Source: Bacillota bacterium
GTDB taxonomy: Bacteria; Bacillota; Clostridia; Acetivibrionales; DSM-2933
Direction of reading: 5' to 3'
Assembly: GCA_030705945.1 (NCBI GenBank)
Contig: JAUZPS010000357.1
Location: 1-5,404, forward strand
DNA: 5,404 bases
Shown piece after piece: positions 1-4,625 of this stretch. Position numbers and translations under genes: made by a program. Each line of letters starts with the position of its first letter. Within the stretch, counting starts at the first letter, position 1. The notes under the pieces were generated by a model. That model saw nothing but the letters and a program-made list of their open reading frames with translations. It made no database searches and had not been told where the DNA came from.

Positions 1-140
1 ACGAAAAAGATTTTACATTAAAAATGCAGTTGATACGTCTGCATTTTTCTATCAAAGCTGAACTTTTCGCAACTTATGAATCAAGGTATATATTTTGCAA
101 TATAAAAAATAGATGTAAAATGTTTATTGCAAAATATATA
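1..140 (+). repeat. Repeat A, copy 1 (double-hairpin unit, left part cut by window edge)
   Basis: This unit forms two hairpins. The inner stem of the first is AAAAATGCAG (20-29) with CTGCATTTTT (39-48), a perfect 10-bp pair. The outer right arm TTTTCGCAACTTAT (64-77) would pair with ATAAGTTGCGAAAA, whose left part lies off the window. The second hairpin pairs TATATATTTTGCAATA (87-102) with TATTGCAAAATATATA (125-140), a perfect 16-bp inverted repeat with a 22-base loop. The same unit recurs inverted at 3884-4031 and in direct orientation at 5268-5404. No reading frame in it looks coding. It is most likely a non-autonomous mobile repeat or REP-like palindrome. Confidence 0.85.
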
Positions 141-145
141 TCAGC

Positions 146-167
146 GACAAAATATTTTGTCTTTTTT
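146..167 (+). terminator. Short palindrome plus T-run, weak terminator-like
   Basis: GACAAAATATTTTGTC (146-161) is a perfect 16-base palindrome followed at once by six T (162-167). As RNA it would fold into a 6-bp, AT-rich stem with a 4-base loop, which is weak for an intrinsic terminator. It lies just past the end of repeat A copy 1, so it may end a transcript entering from the left or be a chance feature of AT-rich DNA. Confidence 0.3.
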
Positions 168-363
168 AAATGATAATCAACACCATCCTTCCATTAAATA
201 TTAAACTTTGCAAAAATAATTCCCAAAGACTATGATGCATTTGTTATTTCAAGGTAATAGAAAAATTGTATAGCTTATGCCATGTAAAAAAAGGCCCTTA
301 TGTTTTCCGTGTGCTAGCAGATAAATTGCCAAAGATAAAAGATAAAAATTACAGACTAAAATT

Positions 364-407
364 AACCAGCATTAACAATATTAAAGCCATTGCTGTTTAT
401 GCTGGTT
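364..407. repeat. Inverted repeat, 14-bp arms
   Basis: AACCAGCATTAACA (364-377) pairs with TGTTTATGCTGGTT (394-407) with one mismatch and a 16-base spacer. The right arm is not followed by a T-run, so a terminator is unlikely. It could be a protein-binding palindrome or a relic of a small mobile repeat. I see no second copy in the window. Confidence 0.5.
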
Positions 408-479
408 CGGTTAACGTTTATATTTATCTCGCTTTTACAAAATATTAAGTCCAATTTCCCTTCAGTTTAGAAAAGCTTA

Positions 480-506
480 AAGCCAAAGCAAATTTCTCGT
501 TGGCTT
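480..506. repeat. Small hairpin, 7-bp stem
   Basis: AAGCCAA (480-486) pairs with TTGGCTT (500-506) around a 13-base loop. On the minus strand it is followed by a T-rich but interrupted tract (TTAAGCTTTTCT). It could therefore be a weak 3' end for a transcript from the extended -10 site at 583-591, but this is speculative. Confidence 0.3.
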
Positions 507-582
507 GATCAATATTAATAATTCACGTCTTTAGCATAAGTTTATTAGAACAACAATTGATGAAATCCATTTTTACACATAT

Positions 583-591
583 ATTATATCA
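583..591 (-). promoter_or_regulatory. Possible extended -10 promoter, minus strand
   Basis: Read on the minus strand the sequence is TGATATAAT, a perfect TATAAT preceded by TG at the extended -10 spacing. No good -35 lies 16-18 bases upstream. No gene follows on that strand within the window, so it would drive only a short non-coding transcript toward the hairpin at 480-506. In AT-rich DNA such matches arise by chance. Confidence 0.25.
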
Positions 592-726
592 TTGTATCAA
601 TTTTCTACAAATACCAAAACAAAATTTTCTTTTGTGAAAGGCTTATTCTGCAAATCGTGCAAACTGTTAATCATTCCCACTGCTAACACAACAAGTAAAT
701 TTCTCAAGATTTATGAGCGTTTAATA

Positions 727-755
727 TTGACTAGTTTAATAAATAGTGAAATAAT
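727..755 (+). promoter_or_regulatory. Candidate sigma-A-type promoter for the SLH-LRR gene
   Basis: TTGACT (727-732) and AATAAT (750-755) are separated by 17 bases, and each matches the housekeeping consensus at five of six positions. It is the best such pair I found upstream of the gene at 940. It would give a 5' leader of roughly 180 bases, long enough for leader-based control, although I see no known riboswitch or terminator/antiterminator fold in it. AT-rich background makes a chance match possible. Confidence 0.4.
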
Positions 756-922
756 TATAGTATAAATCTTTATTTAATACTGTCTTAAAGATTTACATTT
801 TATCTATCTCTTGTAACCGCAAATCACAATTAAGCATATCATAAACTATGTAACAGATTAATAAAATAATACAGCTCCAACTCATGCCCTCGGTATTTGT
901 TTGTCTTGCATAATTAAAATAC

Positions 923-931
923 GGAAAGGGG
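923..931 (+). promoter_or_regulatory. Ribosome binding site deciding the start at 940
   Basis: GGAAAGGGG (923-931) ends 8 bases before ATG 940. It favours that ATG over the in-frame TTG at 901, which would place 13 charged residues before the signal peptide and has no comparable site upstream. Confidence 0.7.
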
Positions 932-939
932 TTTTGGAA

Positions 940-2316
940 ATGAAGAAAAATGTTATTGGTTTAATTGCTCTTATCTTGGTTTTAGTTATTTCATCAATTC
1001 CAACCTATGCTGCCTGGTATGATACTTATATCAATACCTGCAAAGAACTTGGCGCATTAAATAATGACCCGCATAGCCCCAACGACAATATTAACAGGCT
1101 TGAAACCGCATGTCTGATTGACTCTGTAGCAAAAGGCTACAATATTGAGTTTCCTAAGCTTACCACTAAACAATTTTGGGATATAAATCTCTGCGACGCA
1201 AATAGTCAGGCTTCTATATTAAAGCTTGCTGACGCAAATATTATCAACGGCTACGCTGACGGTTCTTTTATGCCTGGCAACTATGTAACAAGAGCAGAGT
1301 TTGCTTCAATAATCTATAAGAGTTTTTTTAAACCCTCATCTAAAACTGTCATAAATCGCTTCAGAGATTTTAATAAAGATCAATGGTATTACGAATGTGT
1401 TACATACCTTGACGATAAATGTATTATTTCAGGTTATCAGGATGATAAAGGGCTCATTTTCAAACCAGATAACTTTGTAACTCATGCAGAGGCTTGCAAG
1501 ATACTTGTGATTGCCGCTCAGAAAGCGGATATTATTTCAGCCCAGGACCCTAATATAACTGAATCTTCAAAAAAGCCAACCTATCTTCCTGTTGATACAG
1601 ATAATTACAGTATTGATCAAGCTGAAGATTCCAATATGAATGTAAAGATGGATAAAGATCTGGAAAAAGCTATTAAAACATATCTGTTGATGAGCAAGAA
1701 TGTTCCTATAACTGATGAAGAACTAAAAAAACCGATCTCTGATAAGGAAATATTGGAAACAAAAATATTAGTTTTAAATAATTGCGGCATATCGTGTCTT
1801 CAAGGCCTAAGAAGGTTTAAAAATCTTGAATCACTCGAAATAACAAATAACAACATTTCAGATATATCTGAACTTTCATACCTTAAAAAGTTGGATTCAT
1901 TGAGGCTGGACTTCAACAGTATTTCCAACATTTCACCGCTGAAATTCAGTACCAAAATAACGTCCTTCAGCGCCGATGTCAATAAGATCACGGATTTTAC
2001 TCCTCTAGCCGGAAACAAGCGTTTGAACTCGCTTTATATAAGGAATAATAATTGCCAGGATATTTCGTTCCTGTCCGGATTTCCTCTTTTGGATTCCATT
2101 GATATAAGCGGCAACAAAATAAAGAATATCAATGTATTAGGTTCGTTAAAAAATTTAACAGCTCTTAGAATGATAGATAACAATGTCAGCGATATATCAG
2201 CGCTAAAAGATCTACCGCTAATCATGCTGTTTATAGAAGGTAATCCCATTAAAGACTTTTCTCCAATAGAGAACAAAGAATTCAAATCAACAGATTATAA
2301 ACCTAAGTTCAGGTAA
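940..2316 (+). CDS. Secreted SLH-domain protein with internalin-like leucine-rich repeats
   Basis: This predicts a 458-residue exported surface protein. Residues 1-25 are a signal peptide (MKKN, a hydrophobic core, then a likely cut after TYAA). Three SLH modules follow: ~26-70 (degenerate, NRLE at 52-55), ~78-128 (classical, VTRAE at 116-120) and ~139-193 (VTHAE at 180-184). SLH triplets bind secondary cell-wall polymer and so anchor proteins to the wall. After a polar linker (~194-235) comes a helical segment (~236-270, with LEKAIKTYLL and ITDEELKKP) that resembles an internalin N-cap. About seven 22-residue LRRs of the form LxxLxLxxNxIxDIxxL then run from ~276 to 446, with a short charged tail. 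There is no LPXTG motif, which fits SLH anchoring. The LRR face is presumably for ligand binding; the ligand is unknown. Nine cysteines are many for an exported Gram-positive protein. The gene stands alone, and no clear terminator follows before the element at 2369. Confidence 0.93.
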   Translation: MKKNVIGLIALILVLVISSIPTYAAWYDTYINTCKELGALNNDPHSPNDNINRLETACLIDSVAKGYNIEFPKLTTKQFWDINLCDANSQASILKLADANIINGYADGSFMPGNYVTRAEFASIIYKSFFKPSSKTVINRFRDFNKDQWYYECVTYLDDKCIISGYQDDKGLIFKPDNFVTHAEACKILVIAAQKADIISAQDPNITESSKKPTYLPVDTDNYSIDQAEDSNMNVKMDKDLEKAIKTYLLMSKNVPITDEELKKPISDKEILETKILVLNNCGISCLQGLRRFKNLESLEITNNNISDISELSYLKKLDSLRLDFNSISNISPLKFSTKITSFSADVNKITDFTPLAGNKRLNSLYIRNNNCQDISFLSGFPLLDSIDISGNKIKNINVLGSLKNLTALRMIDNNVSDISALKDLPLIMLFIEGNPIKDFSPIENKEFKSTDYKPKFR

Positions 2317-2368
2317 GCGCTTTTAAGTTATTTTGATATATTTCCAAATATTAATTGCAGATATAAAA

Positions 2369-2560
2369 AACCAACTGTAAAGCTTTTTAAAATGCAGTCG
2401 TATTAGGGCGTTTCAAAAAATTCCTTGTTCAAGTTTATACGACGAAAACCCATTATTTCAAGTTTTTGAAACGCCCAGTTGCTAAGTTTTTTTGATACTA
2501 CCTTAACTGCATTTTTAATGTAAAATCTTTTTCGCAACTTATATAGTTTTACAGTTGGTT
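2369..2560. mobile_element. MITE-like element with 13-bp terminal inverted repeats
   Basis: AACCAACTGTAAA (2369-2381) is mirrored perfectly by TTTACAGTTGGTT (2548-2560). Inside the right end, 2503-2546 is the reverse complement of the first ~40 bases of repeat A, including the outer arm TTTTCGCAACTTAT. The left end also has a short AAAATGCAGT match (2390-2399) to A. The element is 192 bp and non-coding. These traits suit a non-autonomous miniature transposable element. I see no convincing target-site duplication at its borders. The same 14-base start, AACCAACTGTAAAG, occurs again at 3347-3360, so the ends belong to a family. It lies about 50 bases past the SLH-LRR gene and its large fold might help end that transcript. 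Confidence 0.7.
2406..2476. repeat. Nested palindrome inside the MITE-like element
   Basis: GGGCGTTTCAAAAA (2406-2419) is mirrored perfectly by TTTTTGAAACGCCC (2463-2476), a 14-bp inverted repeat enclosing 43 bases. It interrupts the part of the element where the other A copies continue with their inner hairpin. This suggests a second small element inserted into the first, or an independently acquired core. Flanking bases show no clear duplication. Confidence 0.65.
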
Positions 2561-2574
2561 GCCAAAAGTAAATT

Positions 2575-2709
2575 AGCTCTACTTTCCCACATCATTATTA
2601 TTCTTGCAGCCAAATACGAATAATGATACACCTATCAAATTTATATCCAAATATAGTTGAATTTGTGGTTGTTTAATGGCTGCATAATTTGAAACGGGAA
2701 AGTTGAGTT
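2575..2709. repeat. Second palindromic block after the small minus-strand genes
   Basis: AGCTCTACTTTCCC (2575-2588) mirrors GGGAAAGTTGAGTT (2696-2709) at 12 of 14 positions. Nested within, TGCAGCCA (2605-2612) mirrors TGGCTGCA (2677-2684) perfectly, and ATTATTC near 2597 mirrors GAATAAT near 2619. The right end overlaps the stop codon of the minus-strand gene at 2708. The block could be another miniature element or a folded 3' region of that operon. It lacks the T-run of an ordinary intrinsic terminator. Confidence 0.45.
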
Positions 2710-2992
2710 ATGTCTCTGTGAAACGTCTGTCTTCCACCAAAATATCTTCAAAACTTTTTTCGAAATCAGAATTTTTATCATAATATTTAATTTGCCTTGC
2801 TATCTTTCCAAGCGCATCAAGAGAAACGGCTCCTGATGCGTTTTCTAGTTGATCCTTACTGTCGGACACCATGCTTATTGAATCTTTATAACGTTCCTTG
2901 AACTGGCTTTCAAAATCCTTGTTTACGTTATTAAAGGAAATACTATTTATGTCGATGTCATGCTCGAAATTATTTGCGTCATTGTCTCCCAT
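2708..2992 (-). CDS. Small acidic soluble protein of unknown function (94 aa)
   Basis: I do not recognise this protein. It has 94 residues, no signal peptide and no membrane segment. The first ~25 residues are rich in Asn, Asp and Glu. The rest (~26-87) is charged with spaced hydrophobics, for example FESQFKERYKDS (27-38) and the stretch SLDALGKIARQIKYY (57-71), which suggests a small helical domain. The start is supported by AGGAG (3002-3006 on the minus strand), 9 bases before ATG. It lies 49 bases downstream of the 54-aa gene on the same strand, so the two are probably co-transcribed. Good translation signals and the paired arrangement argue that it is real. Its stop codon overlaps the edge of the palindromic block at 2575-2709. 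Confidence 0.75.
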   Translation of the reverse strand: MGDNDANNFEHDIDINSISFNNVNKDFESQFKERYKDSISMVSDSKDQLENASGAVSLDALGKIARQIKYYDKNSDFEKSFEDILVEDRRFTET

Positions 2993-3041
2993 ATCGCAAC
3001 ACTCCTAAATATTTATTATCTTTCTTAATCGATAAATTTTA

Positions 3042-3206
3042 TTAACCGACGGGACCTTCCTTTTTAGCTTCCTCAGATTCACTCGGCTTTATTTCATCAT
3101 TTTTGTCAGCTTCAACTTCTTTGCTATACTCCTTGTTAAAGGGAGACTTCTTAAGAAAGCTTCCTATCTCCATATCTACTTTCCCAAACGGATTCCACTT
3201 TTTCAT
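3042..3206 (-). CDS. Very small charged protein of unknown function (54 aa)
   Basis: I do not recognise this protein. It has 54 residues: a short N-terminal part with aromatic and hydrophobic residues (MKKWNPFGKV, then DMEIGSFLKK), followed by a Lys/Glu/Asp/Ser-rich tail from about residue 24 that should be disordered. No membrane span or lipobox is visible. The start at 3206 is chosen because GGAGG (3214-3218 on the minus strand) sits 7 bases before this ATG. A longer in-frame start at 3275 would lie upstream of the likely -10 box at 3243-3248 and has no such site. It is the first gene of a likely two-gene operon with the 94-aa gene. It could be a small regulatory, structural or peptide-type product; nothing in the sequence decides. 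Confidence 0.68.
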   Translation of the reverse strand: MKKWNPFGKVDMEIGSFLKKSPFNKEYSKEVEADKNDEIKPSESEEAKKEGPVG

Positions 3207-3242
3207 ACAACAACCTCCAATAAAAGAAATTAAACAGAAGCC

Positions 3243-3248
3243 ATTATA
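3243..3248 (-). promoter_or_regulatory. Likely -10 box for the small minus-strand operon
   Basis: The minus strand reads TATAAT here, within TTTGGATATAATGG. Transcription would begin about 30 bases before ATG 3206, giving a short leader that contains the GGAGG site. No TTGACA-like -35 is visible at the normal distance, so an activator or another sigma factor may be needed, or the match is chance. Confidence 0.4.
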
Positions 3249-3346
3249 TCCAAATACTAGCTTTTGTTTTTTCATTTGTACTTTTATATTTTAATCATTA
3301 GAGCAAAAAATATATTTGTTAATATTTCATGATTTGTTGTATATAT

Positions 3347-3473
3347 AACCAACTGTAAAGTTTTATTCTATATAAAAAGCAATTAATCTTTACATTTGCC
3401 TATCACAAAATAACGTTAAAGCGTTCGTTATTTTGCTCCGTCAAATGTAAGATTAATAGTGCTTTTTATATAG
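3347..3473. repeat. Repeat B, copy 1: long palindrome preceded by the MITE end sequence
   Basis: AACCAACTGTAAAG (3347-3360) is the same end sequence as at 2369. It leads into a 106-base palindrome whose outer arms CTATATAAAAAGC (3368-3380) and GCTTTTTATATAG (3461-3473) match perfectly. Pairing continues inward through ATTAATCTTTACATTTG against CAAATGTAAGATTAAT with one bulge, and CAAAATAACG (3406-3415) pairs with CGTTATTTTG (3426-3435). The block is non-coding. Related palindromes lie at 5169-5261 and, degraded, at 3783-3860. I see no matching TTGGTT end immediately to the right. Confidence 0.8.
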
Positions 3474-3545
3474 CTCGCTTCTAAAAGCCATTTTTCGGCT
3501 GTTCTGCTCAGTATATAAGGGCGTCAATAGAAATCTTCCATAAAT

Positions 3546-3579
3546 AAAAAACCCCCGGTCAAATTACCGAGAGTTTTTT
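3546..3579 (-). terminator. Intrinsic terminator reading on the minus strand
   Basis: On the minus strand ACTCTCGGT (3574-3566) pairs with ACCGGGGGT (3559-3551) through nine pairs, two of them U-G, around a 6-base loop. The A tract before it and U tract after it extend the stem and supply the U-run. Read on the plus strand the same arms contain two C-A mismatches, so the minus direction is favoured. No gene on that strand lies upstream of it within the window, so it appears orphaned or ends a short RNA. Confidence 0.7.
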
Positions 3580-3597
3580 ATACTTTCTACATTTTAA

Positions 3598-3608
3598 ATT
3601 ATATCATA
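3598..3608 (-). promoter_or_regulatory. Possible extended -10 promoter ahead of the orphan terminator
   Basis: The minus strand reads TATGATATAAT, a perfect TATAAT with the TGN extension. It lies about 20 bases upstream of the terminator stem, so a transcript from here would be only about 50 nt. No clear -35 is present. It may define a tiny RNA or be a chance match. Confidence 0.3.
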
Positions 3609-3782
3609 GACAACAAGACATCTCACTGACAACTTTCAGACAATTTTATCATCATAAATTTACGCCTAATTATTCCATTTATCATTTGTATTATTACGGG
3701 CTTCATCGCTTATAGCAGTAATACATATTTTTAAAATTTTATTTTAAATAACGTGAAAGTTGGTATATAATTATCTATACTA

Positions 3783-3860
3783 AAATCATCATTAATCCCA
3801 CATTTAGCAGAGAAAATAACGAACGCTTTTACGGTACTTTGTTACAAAAATGTAAATACC
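3783..3860 (-). repeat. Repeat B, copy 3 (degraded)
   Basis: AAATCATCATTAATC (3783-3797), CATTTAGCAGAG and AATAACGAAC that follow match the reverse complement of the right half of copy B2 (5169-5261) with small changes. The left half is only weakly preserved (TACAAAAATGTAAA near 3843), so the palindrome is partly lost. It sits about 24 bases from repeat A copy 2, as B2 sits next to A3, so A and B travel together or insert near each other. Confidence 0.6.
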
Positions 3861-3883
3861 CAAGAGCCTAATTGATTTTAGTT

Positions 3884-4031
3884 TATATATTTTGCAATAA
3901 ACATTTAGCATCCATTTTTTAAATTGCAAAATATATACCCTTGATTCATAAGTTGTGAAAAGTTCAGCTTTGATAGTAAAATGCAGACGTTTTAACTGCA
4001 TTTTTAATGTAAAATCTTTTTCGCAACTTAT
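3884..4031 (-). repeat. Repeat A, copy 2 (complete, inverted)
   Basis: This is the only complete A unit in the window, in reverse orientation to the copies at the two ends. Outer arms of hairpin 1: ATAAGTTGTGAAAA (3948-3961) and TTTTCGCAACTTAT (4018-4031), 13 of 14 paired. Inner stem: AAAATGCAG (3978-3986) with CTGCATTTT (3996-4004). Hairpin 2: TATATATTTTGCAATA (3884-3899) with AATTGCAAAATATATA (3922-3937), 15 of 16 paired. The unit ends only 28 bases before the ribosome binding site of the MscS operon, so it lies in, or supplies, that operon's promoter or leader. Confidence 0.85.
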
Positions 4032-4059
4032 TTATGAATAAATTTATCAAATTTTTTAT

Positions 4060-4067
4060 GGAGGTGG
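4060..4067 (+). promoter_or_regulatory. Strong ribosome binding site of the first MscS-like gene
   Basis: GGAGGTGG lies just upstream of ATG 4074, with 9 bases between GGAGG and the start codon. It fixes the start of the first channel gene and shows that the 5' end of the gene is intact despite the repeat immediately upstream. Confidence 0.8.
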
Positions 4068-4073
4068 TTTATA

Positions 4074-4604
4074 ATGTCAATTCCTAATGGCGATTTTATC
4101 TATAACAACGTATTGTTTTACGGTGGTAAGGTAATCACAGCAATATTGACGCTCATCATCGGTCTGTGGCTGATTGGACTTTTGGTGAAGTTCATAGAAA
4201 AAATACTTAAAAAAAGCATCAAAGACGTGACGCTCAACAGCTTTCTAAAGTCTATGACTGGAATCCTTTTGAAAATAATTCTTTTTATAAGTGTTATTTC
4301 AATAATGGGAGTACAGATAGCATCCTTTATTGCGGTTCTTGGCGCGGCAGGTCTCGCAGTAGGTTTTGCTTTGCAGGGCAATCTGTCAAATCTTGCAGCA
4401 GGTGTTCTGATACTGTTCTTTAAACCTTTTAAAGTTGGCGAAATCCTTGAATTCAAAGGAATTGTTGCTGAAGTTAAGGAAATCCAGATCATGCATACAG
4501 TAGCGTATAAAGATGATGGCTGTAAAGTTATTATTCCTAATAGTATGCTTTCAACCGCAAATCTTGTGGTGTCTCAAAAAAACTTCAAAAATAAGGAACA
4601 GTAA
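4074..4604 (+). CDS. Short MscS-family mechanosensitive channel protein, first paralog
   Basis: This is a 176-residue membrane protein of the small-conductance mechanosensitive channel (MscS) family, which releases solutes on osmotic downshock. Likely helices are TM1 (~17-42), TM2 (~61-80) and the pore-lining TM3 (~84-117). TM3 carries the signature GAAGLAVG (90-97) and LQGNLSNLAAGV (100-111). The beta-domain start KPFKVGE (117-123) and the IPNS motif (154-157) follow. The protein stops about 20 residues after that, where E. coli MscS (286 aa) continues for about 100 residues into its C-terminal alpha/beta vestibule domain. The stop is clean: the next gene's ribosome binding site follows within 10 bases and there is no sign of a frameshift. 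By alignment the pore residue equivalent to E. coli L105 is kept (L94), but that equivalent to L109 is Phe (F98). It is first in a two-gene operon with a paralog. Family membership is secure; function as a channel is inferred. Confidence 0.93.
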   Translation: MSIPNGDFIYNNVLFYGGKVITAILTLIIGLWLIGLLVKFIEKILKKSIKDVTLNSFLKSMTGILLKIILFISVISIMGVQIASFIAVLGAAGLAVGFALQGNLSNLAAGVLILFFKPFKVGEILEFKGIVAEVKEIQIMHTVAYKDDGCKVIIPNSMLSTANLVVSQKNFKNKEQ

Positions 4605-4611
4605 ACTTTTG

Positions 4612-4619
4612 AAAGGAGG
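4612..4619 (+). promoter_or_regulatory. Ribosome binding site of the second MscS-like gene
   Basis: AAAGGAGG lies 6 bases before ATG 4626 and only 7 bases after the stop of the preceding gene, which supports co-transcription and close translational coupling of the two channel genes. Confidence 0.85.
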
Positions 4620-4625
4620 CTTATT

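Larger units (their letters stand above)
168..726. other. Long non-coding stretch without a supportable gene
   Basis: No reading frame here has a convincing ribosome binding site, composition or recognisable product. A 60-codon frame at 266-448 starts with TTG, has only a poor AAGG upstream, and is crossed by the inverted repeat at 364-407, so I do not call it. The stretch contains that inverted repeat, a shorter one at 480-506, and a possible minus-strand promoter at 583-591. Otherwise it is AT-rich sequence with nothing I recognise. Decayed gene remnants cannot be excluded by eye. Confidence 0.6.
3474..4059. other. Non-coding spacer filled mainly by repeats and an orphan terminator
   Basis: This stretch between the small minus-strand operon and the MscS operon has no supportable gene. 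It holds the minus-strand terminator at 3546-3579, an extended -10 at 3598-3608, the degraded B copy at 3783-3860 and the inverted A copy at 3884-4031. The open frame on the minus strand at 3804-4001 is made almost wholly of repeat sequence and is rejected. Between 3609 and 3780 I see only AT-rich sequence plus a weak echo of the MITE end at 3751-3770. Confidence 0.6.

Noticed and set aside
266..448. A 60-codon open frame on the plus strand
   Set aside because: It starts with TTG, has no good ribosome binding site, resembles no family I know, and is crossed by a near-perfect 14-bp inverted repeat.
786..812. A possible relic of repeat B (TTTACATTTTATCTAT resembles TTTACATTTATCTAT in B2)
   Set aside because: The match is short, AT-rich, and not continued on either side, so chance is as likely.
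901..939. A longer start (TTG 901) for the SLH-LRR gene
   Set aside because: The ATG at 940 has a strong GGAAAGGGG site 8 bases upstream and begins a textbook signal peptide; the extension would put charged residues before it.
2641..2653. A 13-base exact match (TTATATCCAAATA) to 3244-3256 by the minus-strand -10 box
   Set aside because: It is short and AT-rich with no shared flanks of note; not enough to claim a regulatory motif.
3207..3275. A longer start for the 54-aa minus-strand gene
   Set aside because: The internal ATG at 3206 has GGAGG at ideal spacing, and the longer start lies upstream of the likely -10 box at 3243-3248.
3103..3294. A plus-strand frame opposite the 54-aa gene
   Set aside because: It is the antisense shadow of the minus-strand gene, which has clear translation signals.
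3804..4001. A 65-codon open frame on the minus strand
   Set aside because: It consists almost entirely of repeats B3 and A2, which recur non-coding elsewhere, and has no convincing start signal.
4118..4492. A 124-codon minus-strand frame inside the first MscS-like gene
   Set aside because: It is a shadow of a gene with unmistakable MscS family motifs and has no support of its own.
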